Shown here piece after piece: positions 22,465-32,600 of a stretch of 64,000 bases of DNA; the stretch's first letter is position 1; each line of letters begins with the position of its first letter. The position numbers were made by a program, and so were the translations under genes. The notes beneath the pieces are model-generated. The model was not told where the DNA came from and did not search any database. It saw only the letters and a list, made by a program, of their open reading frames with translations. The DNA is from SKLM01 sp964575455 (lineage in GTDB: Bacteria > Chloroflexota > Anaerolineae > B4-G1): the NCBI GenBank assembly GCA_964575455.1, contig CAZNRX010000005.1, positions 45,241 to 109,240 on the forward strand. The letters are read 5' to 3'.

Positions 22465-24042
22465 CTATTGGATCGTCACCGGCACGCCCAGCTCGGCCCA
22501 GTTGAAGAGCGTCTCTGCCTCCTCGATGCCCAGGATGATGCAGCCGAAGGAGGCGCGGGATCCCAGGTGGCCCGCCCACAGCCGTTGCCCGTTGGCGAGG
22601 ATGGGCAGCGCGTGGATGCCGTTGACGGTGTCGCCGCCGGCCCGATAGACGCCCAGGAAGTGCGGCATCTGCAGGTCCCACTGGCTGGCGTAGGCCATCT
22701 CCTCCTTGCTCAGCACCTGGAAGTGACCCCGGTACGTCGGTGAGTCCTCCTTACCGGTGGAGCAGGGCCAGTCGTAGAGCAGCTGTCCGTTCTCGTAGAC
22801 CCGCAGCCGCTGCTCCGGGATACTGATCACGATCCTCTTGCCGGGCACCGTCTCGTAGGGCGTCAGCATGTCCTGGGGCGGGATGATCAGCTCCTGCCCG
22901 ACGTGAAGCTGGTTGAGGTCGATGCCCTGATTGAGCTCGGCGATCAGCCCCGGTGGCATGCCGAACTTGGCGGCGATGGTGGTCAGACGGTCGCCGGCCT
23001 GGACCACGTAGATGCGCGGAGGCGGCGTCAGCTGGACAGCGACGTTCCCGCCGCCGGCTCGGAAGGCCTCTACGACCTTCTCGGTGGCCTCCTCGCCTGG
23101 GAAGCCCCAATCGTCCGCCTCGGGCTCCGCCGCCAGATCCGCCACCGCTGCCTCAATGGCGGTTTCTTCGACGTGGATGGCGAAGCTCTCCTCGGTCTTC
23201 TCCACCTGCAGCCAGCTGGCGATGATCTCTCGGCCCATCGTCCAGCTCCACGTGAACGTCTCGCCCTCGTGCTCTCCCTCGGCCGTGATCTGGATCTCGC
23301 GGCCCAATATCTCCTCGGCCTCCGTCTTGGTGGCGCTGACGTCCACGATGTCTGGCTCCACGGGACGGTAGGTGGGGGCGAAGGGGTAGTCGGGGCCGAG
23401 GTGGGTGACGGTGTTGATGATCTTCTCCGCGGTGGCGTCGATGGCCAAGGCCCGTCCTGGCTGGCTTGGGGTGGTCGTCACCTGATTGCCCTCCAGGCGG
23501 AGCGTCGCGTCCACGGGGGCCTCGTATAGCTCCGGCGCGATTGTCTCCAGGGCGCGTCGCGTGGCTTGAGCGTCGATGGTGAAAACGGGCGAGACCTCGA
23601 GGCTGGTCCCCCAACCGCGCTCTCCGAGCCACAGGTAGAGGAGCATCGACCAGCCCTCTCCCCGCCCAGCGGCGAAGGCCTGCTCTGCTGTGGCACAGGC
23701 ATCGAGGCGCATGCCGGCCTCCGACCACGGCACCCGCCAGGCATGGTCACCGTCGCTCAGGATGAGGTCCCTGGCGCTGTGATTGGCGAACACCTCATCC
23801 AGGTGACGTGAGGCTTCCTCTACGGTGAAACCACCCAGGTTCTCGCCGAGGACGACCACGTTTGGGTAGATGCGGGACTCGTAGGGCGTCAGAATCGCCC
23901 GCTCGACCGTCCGCACAGAGAAAGCGCCGACCGCCGCCAGTACGAGCATCAGCAGGGCGACGAGAGCTGCGGGTCTACAGCCGCGTCTCTTGTCTCTCTT
24001 GCGTTCCTGATCTTCTGAGCTCGCCTGTGCGGATCGAGGCAT
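22465..24042 (-). CDS. L,D-transpeptidase with peptidoglycan-binding and LysM domains
   Basis: About 525 residues, anchored by one N-terminal membrane helix (about 20-45). The extracellular part has tandem VanW-associated peptidoglycan-binding-4 modules (about 60-320). A LysM domain at about 342-387 (YVVQAGDRLTTIAAKFG, NQLHVGQELIIPP) and a C-terminal YkuD domain (about 400-525) follow. The YkuD catalytic site is present as HALPILANG and SRASFGCI. It forms 3-3 cross-links in peptidoglycan or attaches proteins to it. AGGAG precedes the ATG at 24042. The longer frame to 24144 contains the promoter and is not used. Confidence 0.93.
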   Translation of the reverse strand: MPRSAQASSEDQERKRDKRRGCRPAALVALLMLVLAAVGAFSVRTVERAILTPYESRIYPNVVVLGENLGGFTVEEASRHLDEVFANHSARDLILSDGDHAWRVPWSEAGMRLDACATAEQAFAAGRGEGWSMLLYLWLGERGWGTSLEVSPVFTIDAQATRRALETIAPELYEAPVDATLRLEGNQVTTTPSQPGRALAIDATAEKIINTVTHLGPDYPFAPTYRPVEPDIVDVSATKTEAEEILGREIQITAEGEHEGETFTWSWTMGREIIASWLQVEKTEESFAIHVEETAIEAAVADLAAEPEADDWGFPGEEATEKVVEAFRAGGGNVAVQLTPPPRIYVVQAGDRLTTIAAKFGMPPGLIAELNQGIDLNQLHVGQELIIPPQDMLTPYETVPGKRIVISIPEQRLRVYENGQLLYDWPCSTGKEDSPTYRGHFQVLSKEEMAYASQWDLQMPHFLGVYRAGGDTVNGIHALPILANGQRLWAGHLGSRASFGCIILGIEEAETLFNWAELGVPVTIQ

Positions 24043-24113
24043 GTCGGTCGGGTCTCCTGTGAGGCATATGGTCGCGGTCTGCGGAGGTGAGCGGCCCACG
24101 TCCTCACCCTTAA

Positions 24114-24122
24114 AGTATACCA
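24114..24122 (-). promoter_or_regulatory. Extended -10 promoter of the L,D-transpeptidase
   Basis: On the minus strand TGGTATACT (hexamer 24114-24119) is an extended -10 element without an obvious -35. It supports the ATG at 24042. Confidence 0.45.
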
Positions 24123-24182
24123 CGAGAGCCGTTTCGACGCACATATTGGTGTCGTAAAGCCCGGCGGACGTGCTGACTTGAG

Positions 24183-24212
24183 TTGCATACTCTGCCCTTC
24201 CTGTGATATACT
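24183..24212 (+). promoter_or_regulatory. Promoter of the two-component operon
   Basis: TTGCAT (24183-24188), an 18-base spacer and TATACT (24207-24212), about 30 bases before the response-regulator start. Confidence 0.6.
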
Positions 24213-24247
24213 TAAGAGATAGGGGGTAACCGGGGCATCATAGGAGG

Positions 24248-24961
24248 ATGGAGATGGCGGATGTGATCGATGTGATGATCGTGGATGACCATCCAGTCTT
24301 CCGCCAGGGGCTGAGAAACGTCTTGGCGGCACAGGATGATCTGCACGTCGTCGATGAAGCGGCTGACGGCGAAACGGCGATAGCGAAGGCGGAATCGGTC
24401 CATCCGGACGTCGTCATCATGGACATCAACCTCCCGGATCTGAACGGCTTGCAGGCCACGCGTGAGATCAGGGAGCGGTGTCCGGACATCAAGGTGATCA
24501 TGCTGACTGCCTATGACGACGAGGAGCAGGTCTACCACGCTATCCGCGCTGGTGCGCGGGCCTATCACGCCAAGGATGTGAGGCCCGAGCGATTGATAGG
24601 CGTCATCCGTCACGTGAACGAAGGGCACTACGTCGTGGATGAGAAGGTTTTGGACGAGGACGACATCGGCGATTGGCTGCTTAGGAGATTCAAGCGGTTT
24701 GGGGGAGAGGTGTTTGCGGGCAACGAGGAGTTCCTCTCTCCGCTCACCCCGCGCGAGATGGAGATCCTGGAACTGGTTGCTCAGGGCATGAGCAATCGAA
24801 GGATTGCCTACAGCCTGGGCATCAGCCACCAGACTGTGAAGAATCACATGACGGCTATCCTCAGGAAGCTGGGGGCGACCGGGCGGACGGAAGCGGCCGT
24901 CTCCGCCCTTCGGCGTGGCTGGATCCCCTTACGTGCGGAGCAGGGCGCCGGCGAGGAGTAG
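24248..24961 (+). CDS. NarL/DegU-type response regulator
   Basis: A 237-residue regulator. The receiver domain at about residues 7-125 has the acidic pair VDDHPVF, the phospho-acceptor in VVIMDINLPDLNG, then MLTAYDD and a Lys in YHAKDV. The C-terminal LuxR-type helix-turn-helix (about 165-225) reads LTPREMEILELVAQG and ISHQTVKNHMTAILRKL. AGGAGG precedes the start; an alternative ATG lies two codons in. The partner kinase follows 14 bases downstream. It is directly upstream of the Flp/Tad pilus genes, so control of piliation is likely. Confidence 0.92.
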   Translation: MEMADVIDVMIVDDHPVFRQGLRNVLAAQDDLHVVDEAADGETAIAKAESVHPDVVIMDINLPDLNGLQATREIRERCPDIKVIMLTAYDDEEQVYHAIRAGARAYHAKDVRPERLIGVIRHVNEGHYVVDEKVLDEDDIGDWLLRRFKRFGGEVFAGNEEFLSPLTPREMEILELVAQGMSNRRIAYSLGISHQTVKNHMTAILRKLGATGRTEAAVSALRRGWIPLRAEQGAGEE

Positions 24962-24975
24962 GCATAGGGGGTGGT

Positions 24976-26031
24976 ATGATGATTGCAGCGAGCAACAACG
25001 ACGCGAAGTCCTTCGAGCAGTTCTTGGAAGCTTCCAGCGAGGAGTACAAGAAGACGCAGCGCGAGCTCAAGGAGATCGATCTTCTTATCCAGCAGACGAG
25101 CGAGGAAGTGGAGCGCATGGCGCAGCGAAACACGCAGGCCACCAATCAACTCAGGCAGGCAGAGGCCTCGATCGACACCGTGCCCCGCCAGGATCTGCAG
25201 GAAGCCTATACCACCGTGCTCGATACACAGCAGCGCCTCTTCACCATGCGCGGGCAGCTGGAGAAGCTTCAGAGCGATCAGCGGAATATGGCTCGGTACT
25301 TGGACATACTCCGCAGCATCCTCGAGCACGCCGACCATCCTGAGCGGTATGAGCCTGAGAGCTCGGAGGAGGAGCAGGCTGCGCAAACGTCCGTCGTCCG
25401 CATCATCGAGGCTCAGGAGCGAGAGCGACGACGGTTGAGCAGGCAGATGCACGATGGCCCGGCGCAGTCGCTGACCAATCTGATCCTTCAGGCCGAGATC
25501 TGCGAGCGGCTCCTGGACGCCGATCCGGAGCAGGCGCGCGTCGAGTTGACGAACCTGAAGAACTCGGTTGCTGGCACCTTCCAGAAGGTCAAGGCCTTCA
25601 TCCTTAACCTGCGCCCCATGATGCTCGATGACCTGGGCCTCGTTCCCACGCTGCGACGCTACCTGGATAGTTTCTCTGAGAACAGCGATCTGCTCACCGA
25701 TCTCACGGTGGCGGGTCAGGAACGGCGCCTGGCCTCTCACAAGGAGGTGACGACGTTCCGCATCATCCAGGAGCTGCTCCAAAGCGCCAAGGAGGTCAGT
25801 CACGCCAGCAGCGCCCGTATCACGCTGGACATGAGGGGAGAGCGCCTCAAGGTGACGTTTGAGGATGATGGAGACGGCCTGGAGGTGACCGATGCACTGT
25901 CGCCCCAGGATGCGGAGAGGCCTGGGCTGGCGACGATGCGCGAGCGGATCGAGATGCTGGGGGGAGAGATCGATTTCGAAAGCGAGCTGGGGCGCGGCAC
26001 GAGGGTGACCTTCGATCTTCCGATGTCGTGA
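24976..26031 (+). CDS. DegS-like cytoplasmic sensor histidine kinase
   Basis: A 351-residue kinase with no membrane segment, like DegS. The N-terminal half (about 1-130) is a long coiled coil (EEYKKTQRELKEIDLLIQQ and following). The HisKA_3 dimerisation/phosphorylation region has QERERRRLSRQMHDGPAQSL with the phospho-His. The HATPase domain has an intact G1 box (FEDDGDGLEV) and G2-like GLATMRERIEMLGG, but the N box is unusual: FRIIQELLQSAKEVSHA lacks the expected Asn. It probably phosphorylates the preceding regulator. ATP binding with a degenerate N box is uncertain. Confidence 0.87.
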   Translation: MMIAASNNDAKSFEQFLEASSEEYKKTQRELKEIDLLIQQTSEEVERMAQRNTQATNQLRQAEASIDTVPRQDLQEAYTTVLDTQQRLFTMRGQLEKLQSDQRNMARYLDILRSILEHADHPERYEPESSEEEQAAQTSVVRIIEAQERERRRLSRQMHDGPAQSLTNLILQAEICERLLDADPEQARVELTNLKNSVAGTFQKVKAFILNLRPMMLDDLGLVPTLRRYLDSFSENSDLLTDLTVAGQERRLASHKEVTTFRIIQELLQSAKEVSHASSARITLDMRGERLKVTFEDDGDGLEVTDALSPQDAERPGLATMRERIEMLGGEIDFESELGRGTRVTFDLPMS

Positions 26032-26055
26032 CAGCCCGGTAGTACGAAGGTCCTA

Positions 26056-26084
26056 TTGTAAGGAGCGTGCGATTGACGTATAAT
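26056..26084 (+). promoter_or_regulatory. Promoter of the Flp pilin gene
   Basis: TTGTAA (26056-26061), 17-base spacer, perfect TATAAT (26079-26084). The start is near 26091, 55 bases before the pilin ATG. Confidence 0.75.
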
Positions 26085-26145
26085 TGGCACGAGCCTAGGG
26101 TGAGGGTCACTCTAGGAAGATACTCTCTTAAAGGAGGTGAGGCGA

Positions 26146-26292
26146 ATGTTGTTCCTACCTCGGGAAGAAGGGCAGGGCTTGGTCGAGTATGCGTTGATTC
26201 TTGTTCTAGTGGCCATTGTGGTAATTGTCATCCTGGCCATCCTAGGCCCCGCCATCGGCAACGTCTTCAGCAACATCGTGAATGCCATCTAG
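26146..26292 (+). CDS. flp: Flp/Fap-type major pilin (48 aa)
   Basis: A short gene (48 codons). It reads MLFLPREEGQGLVEYALILV followed by a Val/Ile-rich helix and ends in GNVFSNIVNAI. This is the Flp pilin pattern: a short leader, Gly-Gln/Gly-Leu cleavage region, a Glu at mature position about 5 before Tyr, and one hydrophobic helix. AAAGGAGGTGAGG precedes the ATG. It has its own promoter and a strong terminator directly after, which would allow high expression relative to the downstream assembly genes. It polymerises into the Tad pilus after cleavage by a prepilin peptidase that is not in this window. Confidence 0.9.
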   Translation: MLFLPREEGQGLVEYALILVLVAIVVIVILAILGPAIGNVFSNIVNAI

Positions 26293-26319
26293 CAAGCGCT
26301 GACGACTGGCATGCCGAGC

Positions 26320-26350
26320 AAAGCCCCGCATGGTCGGGGCTTTGTTTTTT
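26320..26350 (+). terminator. Rho-independent terminator after flp
   Basis: AAAGCCCC (26320-26327) pairs with GGGGCTTT (26336-26343), followed by GTTTTTT. Confidence 0.88.
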
Positions 26351-26371
26351 CCAGGGTAGATGAAGGGATCT

Positions 26372-26468
26372 ACTGAAAGAAGGCTTTCGATGGGCGTTGA
26401 CAGCAGGTGCCTGGCACTGCAACAACGGCTTCGCCAAGTGCCAGGCACCGTGAGCACCCTTTTTCGGT
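26372..26468. mobile_element. Small palindromic element (MITE/REP-like), copy 2
   Basis: The ends ACTGAAAGAAGG (26372-26383) and CCCTTTTTCGGT (26457-26468) match copy 1 at 1920-1986. Inside is a longer palindrome, GGTGCCTGGCACT facing AGTGCCAGGCACC. It is non-coding and lies between the flp terminator and the giant TadE gene. Confidence 0.6.
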
Positions 26469-26556
26469 CGAGCCATGAAGGTATTCCCAGCTCTCCACAA
26501 CGTACGTGCACGCGCACTGTAACGCCTCTGTAATTCAAAATCCAATCCTTTCGCGG

Positions 26557-26562
26557 TATAAT
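26557..26562 (+). promoter_or_regulatory. Probable -10 of the TadE-led operon
   Basis: A perfect TATAAT (26557-26562), with a weak -35 TTCAAA 17 bases upstream, lies 46 bases before the giant TadE start. The gap 26293-26608 otherwise holds only the flp terminator and the palindromic element. Confidence 0.55.
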
Positions 26563-26608
26563 AATGTGTGAGCAAATGCCTACCAGAGATCGGCGCCGGG
26601 GGTGAGTC

Positions 26609-29600
26609 ATGCTAGGTAAGAAACGAAAGGGGCAGAGTATGGTAGAGTTCGCGCTGATTCTGCCGATTCTGCTGATGATCGTCCTGGGCATTGCCGAAAC
26701 GGCCCTGGTCATCCAAGGGTATCTCACCGTGCAGCACGCGGCGCGTGAGGCTGCGCGCTTCGCCACCACGTACCAGCCCAATCAAGGAGCTTGCTTCGAC
26801 CTGGATGGGGATAACAAGCTTGAAGATGGCATGTTCCAGTCGGACGACGACGATTTGGCGCCCTGGCCCTACTGCCCGAAGTACCGTGCTGCCGACCTCG
26901 AGGAGACAGACGAGGACTACTACCGACGGCGCGTGGCGTTGATCAGGCGCAGGGGCCGGGAGGCCGCGGCAGGCCTGCGCATCGACGATACCGCCTCGAG
27001 CGATGAGCCGGGCTTCTTCCACGTGCGCGTCAGGGGCTACCCCAAGGCGGAGGAAGGCTACTGCGAGGATCCTGACATAGGCTATGAGCCGTGGGATCCC
27101 AGCGATGATCAGCCTGGCTGTCTTGGTCATCCCGGCCTGGAGGGGGTGCCGGTAGAGATCTACATCCAGCACAATGTGAAGATCCTGGATCCGCTCTACA
27201 GCCAGATCATCAGCCGGGTGAGGGTCGATGCCGAAGCGGAGATGGAGAACGAGGGCCAGCAGGTCGGCGTGGAGGGGGACTTCTCCCTCGATACCGACCC
27301 CGATCCCCCCGACGTGACCGAGCCCACCGTACCGCCCACCGACGAGCCCTCGCCCGAGCCCACCGACGAGCCCGCCGACGTCTCTATCGAGTTGAGCCCT
27401 GCCAACGCAACCAACGTCCTGCCCTATACCCCCACCCATCAGTTCGTCGCCACCGTGACCGATGCAGACTCGCAGCCCATTCAGGGCGCCCCCATTGGCT
27501 TCTCCATTGGTGAGGACGACGTGGGCGGGTTCAACACCTCCGGAACCCAGAAGTACGCGGAGGGCGTGACCGACGCTCAGGGGGAGATCTCGGTTGAGGT
27601 CTACGGGCATGAATCGGGGTCGGCCACCATCCGCGCCTGGGTGGATAACGACGGGGACGACACCTGGGACGGCGGTCCGTCTGAGCCCTCGGATACGTCG
27701 AACAAGACCTGGACCACCGATGCCGAGCCGTATATCGTCGTCTCCGACTACGACGTCTTCGCCGAGGACGTCGTTCAGGTGGACGTGCTGGATCATCTTC
27801 CAGACACGTCCTACCAGCTGCTGTGGTGCGTGGTCTCCGGCGAGCCGACGTCCAAGGCTCAGTCCATCACCACGGACGGTGCTGGAGGCGCGTCCTTGGA
27901 CACATTTGAGATTCCAGAGGGCAGCGACGGTCAATACAGGCTAGAAACGCACAACGCTGGTGGTGACTGTGGTGCGGATGACCTGGTGGCCACCTCAACG
28001 GAGATCCACGTCGAGGTGGCTCGACCGGATCTCTCGATCTCCATCCTGGAGCCGTCCCCACCGTGTCCGGAGACGGACTTCACCGTGTCGGTTGTGGTCG
28101 AGAACCACACGGCAGGTACCCCCGACGACAACGAGACGTTCGATGTGGACCTCTACGTGGACCCGGGATCGCCCGAGGGAGGCATCCTGCCCAAGCAGTG
28201 GATAGACGACATCGATTCCTATGAATCGATCACCCTCACGTTTGTTGCGTGGGTGGGCTCGTTTGGCACGCACGTCATTCAGGGCCAGGTGGACGCCTCC
28301 GAGGTGGTCGAGGAGGAGCCGGATTGGGGGAACTGGGGCTCCGTCTCCTTCTCCACCGCGAGCGAGGAGCAATGTGGAGACGGGGACGACCTGCCGCCCT
28401 GGGGGCCAGGCCTCTGCCAGCCCCCCGGTTCGCGAGAGTGCGAGTCACTGCTTGAGTATGGGGGGTTCGAGGGCAACGTGGACAACGTCTTCGCTCACTG
28501 GCACATCACCGACGGCAGGCGTCCGTCGTTCAAGCCCTACGAGGGCTCCAGCTCCATGCGCCTGCACGCCTCGCTCGGCTCCTATCACCCTCAATGTCCC
28601 TCTCTCCATCCGGAGCTATACCAGACCGTGACCATCCCCGATCTGACGGGGGGATGCCCGGGCACGGATACGATGAGGACCACGCTGGTGGTGCGGGGTC
28701 AACGGATGGTGGGCGACAGCGAGTTCGCCTGCAGCGTGCCCGGGAGCGTGGATGCGGATGATGAGCTTCACGTTCAGCTGAGCGGCGCGCCGGGCGAGCC
28801 TCACCACCGCATCACCAGGGGAGCGCCGCTGGTCGCTGATCTGTTCTCTGGGAGCTACGCCGGCCTTCTGGCGCCCTTCGTCGCCGAGGATTCACCCTCT
28901 GCTTGTGACGTGGGAACGCTTGATTTCGCACCCGTTGCAGGAGCCTCAGCATTGCCCGTTCAGAGCTGGTCCCCCAGCCGCGGTGCCTTGCCCTCGCGCG
29001 AGGCGAACCAGGCCGATGGAGTGAGGAAACAGGGTGCGGAGGGATCGCGCAGGGGGCTGCTGTCGCTGGTGCGTTCCAGCTCGGAGCCGTCCGTCAACCC
29101 TGTAGCAGGGACCTCAGTCGCTTTGGAGCGAGATGAGGAGGGGGCGGATCCATCCGTCAGCATGCAGTTGGGCCTCTGCCCGATCGATGATGACTTCAAT
29201 GACGGTGTCTTCGACGGTCAGTGGAACACCACCGGCATAGGTGACGGTGGTGGTAGTGTGGATGAGAGTGGGGGGCTGTTGACGATTGACGCGCACGGCA
29301 GCAGCACCTGGAATGATAGCGATGACTTCTACTACGTCCACCAGTCGTACTCTGGCCAGGAGTTCGATGCCAGGTTGCGCATTACGTATGGGCCTGACAG
29401 TGACTATTGGGCCAAGCTGGGGTTGATGGTGCGCAATAGTACGGCTGCCAACAGCAGGTACGTGATGCTGTCCTATGCGCAGTATCAAGAGGTCCTGCAG
29501 TTCGCTTACCGGCCGTCGGATGGAGATGATGCAGCTCGGCTATCTGGCACGGAAAACGATGTTCCTGCATCCTATCCTGTTTGGGCTCGCATCGTCCGCT

Positions 29601-32600
29601 CGGGTGATACGTTCGACTACTACTACTCTGAGTCCGCGAACCCAGGGCCTGGGGACTGGACCTACAAGGGCAGCGTCGACGTGTCGATGGACGACACGGT
29701 GCAGGTGGGGATTGCCCATGCTTCGTATTCGAGCTCGTCCGACGACGGAGCGGTGGATGAGATTTCGGTCTGCCGACCTCTCAGCGTGGACTTCACCAGC
29801 GCTACCTACAGCGTAGGCGAGGAGGATGGGTCTGTCGAGATTCCGGTGGTACTCGATGAAGCGGTGGACGAGACGGTCACGGTGGACTACGCCACCTCGC
29901 CCGGCACGGCCACCCCAGGAGAGGACTACGTCGAGACCAGCGGCACCCTGACGTTTGACCCCAATGATACCGAGGAATCGTTCTCCGTGCAGATCCTGTC
30001 GGACTCGATAGCTGAAGGTGACGATACCGTAATGCTGACCCTTTCAGATTTCAGCGGGGCAGAGATCGGCCCCAACAGCCCGGCCGTGCTCACTATCGTC
30101 GATGATGAAGGCGTACCGGAGGTGGACTTCAGCAGCTCCTCCTACAGCGTGGACGAGGATGCAGGCGCGGCGACGATCATGGCAACGCTCAGCGTGGAAG
30201 CCGAGTATCCGGTCTGGGCCGAATACACTCTGTACGGCGGCACAGCCACGGCCGGGACGGATTACGCCGAGAGCGGCGGAGGCTTGCTTTTCGCCGTAGG
30301 GGAGACGGTCAAGACCTTCGAGGTGCCAATCATCGATGATGCCGTGGTTGAGGGGGATGAGACGGTCGATCTCAGCCTGTCTAGCAGGGATGCGTGGCTG
30401 GAGGACTTCGATCTGAGCGACGGCACCACCTCTGACATTGGCAGCACGGCCTGGTCGGTCGATACCAGCGAGTGTGGCCCAGGAGCGGTCTTCGAGATCC
30501 GGAGCGGCGCGTTCATGGCCTCAGACACTGATGGAACGGCTACCACTGATGGTGGCAAAGAAGGGGTCTGGATGTCTGAGGTGATCGATATCGCCGATGC
30601 CGGTGCTGTGGATGTTGCGGTGGATATCTGGAGTGAAGGTACTGCTGACCCCAGCGACAACGTGGCGGTCTATTACAAGCTGGACGGGGGAAACGAAGTG
30701 CTTATCGCCCAGAAGCATGACGATTTCAGCTTGGAGACAGTCAGCGCCACGGGCCTGTCTGGAAACACCGTTCAGGTCATCGTGCGTGCCGATCTGAACT
30801 ACGATGATGAGAGCTACCATTGGGATAACGTGACCATCAGCGCTGGCGGCGGTTCGGTGACCGTCGGTCCCAACAGCCCAGCCACTCTGACCATCCACGA
30901 CGACGATGTACCAGTCACGGTCGACTTCAGCAGTTCAACGTACACGGTGACCGAGGATGTGGGATTGGCGACCATCACCGCCACGTTGAGCGATGTGGCC
31001 GACTGGGCGGTCGTGGCGCAGTATGCCTCTAGCGACGAGACGGCCACGGCCGGGGAGGACTACGCTGCTGTCGAGGGAACCATAACCTTCGACCCTGGAG
31101 AGATTTCCCAAACCTTCACGGTGCCTATCACGGATGACCTCATGCTCGAGGACAACGAGATCCTCAACCTGACACTGCAGAGCAGCAGCGTCGACTGGGT
31201 GGAGGACTTCAGCTTGAGCGATGGCACGCAGTCCGACGACGGTGAGACGGCCTGGACGAGCCAGTATGGTGGCAGTGGCATCTTCGAGGTTCAAAGCAAC
31301 GCCTTCATGGCTATGGATACGGACGGGGAGGGGGTCTGGGAATCTGAAGCGATCGATATCGCCGAAGGAGGCTCGATAGACGTCTCTGTGGACATCTCAA
31401 GGAAGGGGGATGCAGACAGCGATGACTACATTCGGGTTTACTACAAGTTGGATGGTGGTGCCGAGGTGCCTATCGCTGAGATGACTGGCAACTTCGGTGC
31501 ACAAACGGTGACCGCCAGCGATCTCTCTGGGAGCACCCTCCAGGTTGTCGTTCGCGCAAACCTGGATCACGATGACGAAAGCTACCATTGGGACAACGTC
31601 ACCGTCACCAACGGTTCCGGCCCGGCCAGCGTGGGGCCCAACAGCCCGGCCGATCTGATCATCGTCGACAACGACGAGGAACCCACGGTCTCCTTCAGCA
31701 GCGACAACTACAGCGTGGCCGAGGGGGATGGGCCGGCAGTCATCACCGCTACCCTCAGCGCAGTCTCCGGCATCACCACCACGGTGGAGTACGGTATGGA
31801 GGATGGGACGGCGACGGCTGGTGAGGACTACACGTCCACCGTTGGCACCCTGGTCTTCGCCCCGGGCACGATCACGCAGACCTTCGAGGTGCCCATCATC
31901 GATGACGATCAGTTCTTCGAGGGGGATGAGACGGTGGCTTTGTCGCTGGACAATCCTGTGGGGGCGATCCTGGATCCCGAGGGCAAGTCATCCACCCTCA
32001 CTATCGTGGAGGACGACCTCCCGGCTGTGGATTTCACGGCACCGGAGCACAGCGTGGACGAGGGCGTGGGGCAGGCTGTCATCACCGTGGTGCTGAACAT
32101 TGCCTTCACCGAAACGGTGAGCGTCAACTACGAGACCGTGGACGGCTCGGCCACCGCTCCGGAGGACTACACCGCGGTCAGCGGCACGCTGACCTTCGAT
32201 CCTGGGTACCAGACCCTCACCTTCACGGTCCCCATCAGCGACGATACCACGTACGAGGATGATGAGACCATCGACCTGGTGCTCTCCGATCCCACGGATG
32301 CGCTCGTGGGGCCGAATAGCCCGGCTCAGCTCATCATTCTCGACAATGAGCCCGTTGCCAGCTTCACCTGGGAGCCCTTCAGCGTGGACTTCACCGACGA
32401 CGTGAACGTCACGGCGCTCAAGGGGCAGCAGGTCGACGTGCGCTTCTATGGCACACACGACGAAGATGAGCACGGCACCTGGTTCTACCTGGACAACGTC
32501 GAGTGCGAGGTGTGCACCGAGTGGCCTGTCCCGGAGCACCAGTCGGGCATGGGCACGATCTATGGGACGGTTGAGGTGGAGGGATCCACCCGTGGAGGGG

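Noticed and set aside
26612..27934. 440-aa open frame opposite the giant TadE gene
   Set aside because: Antisense shadow: no recognisable domain, and the plus strand carries a clear TadE/Ig-like protein.
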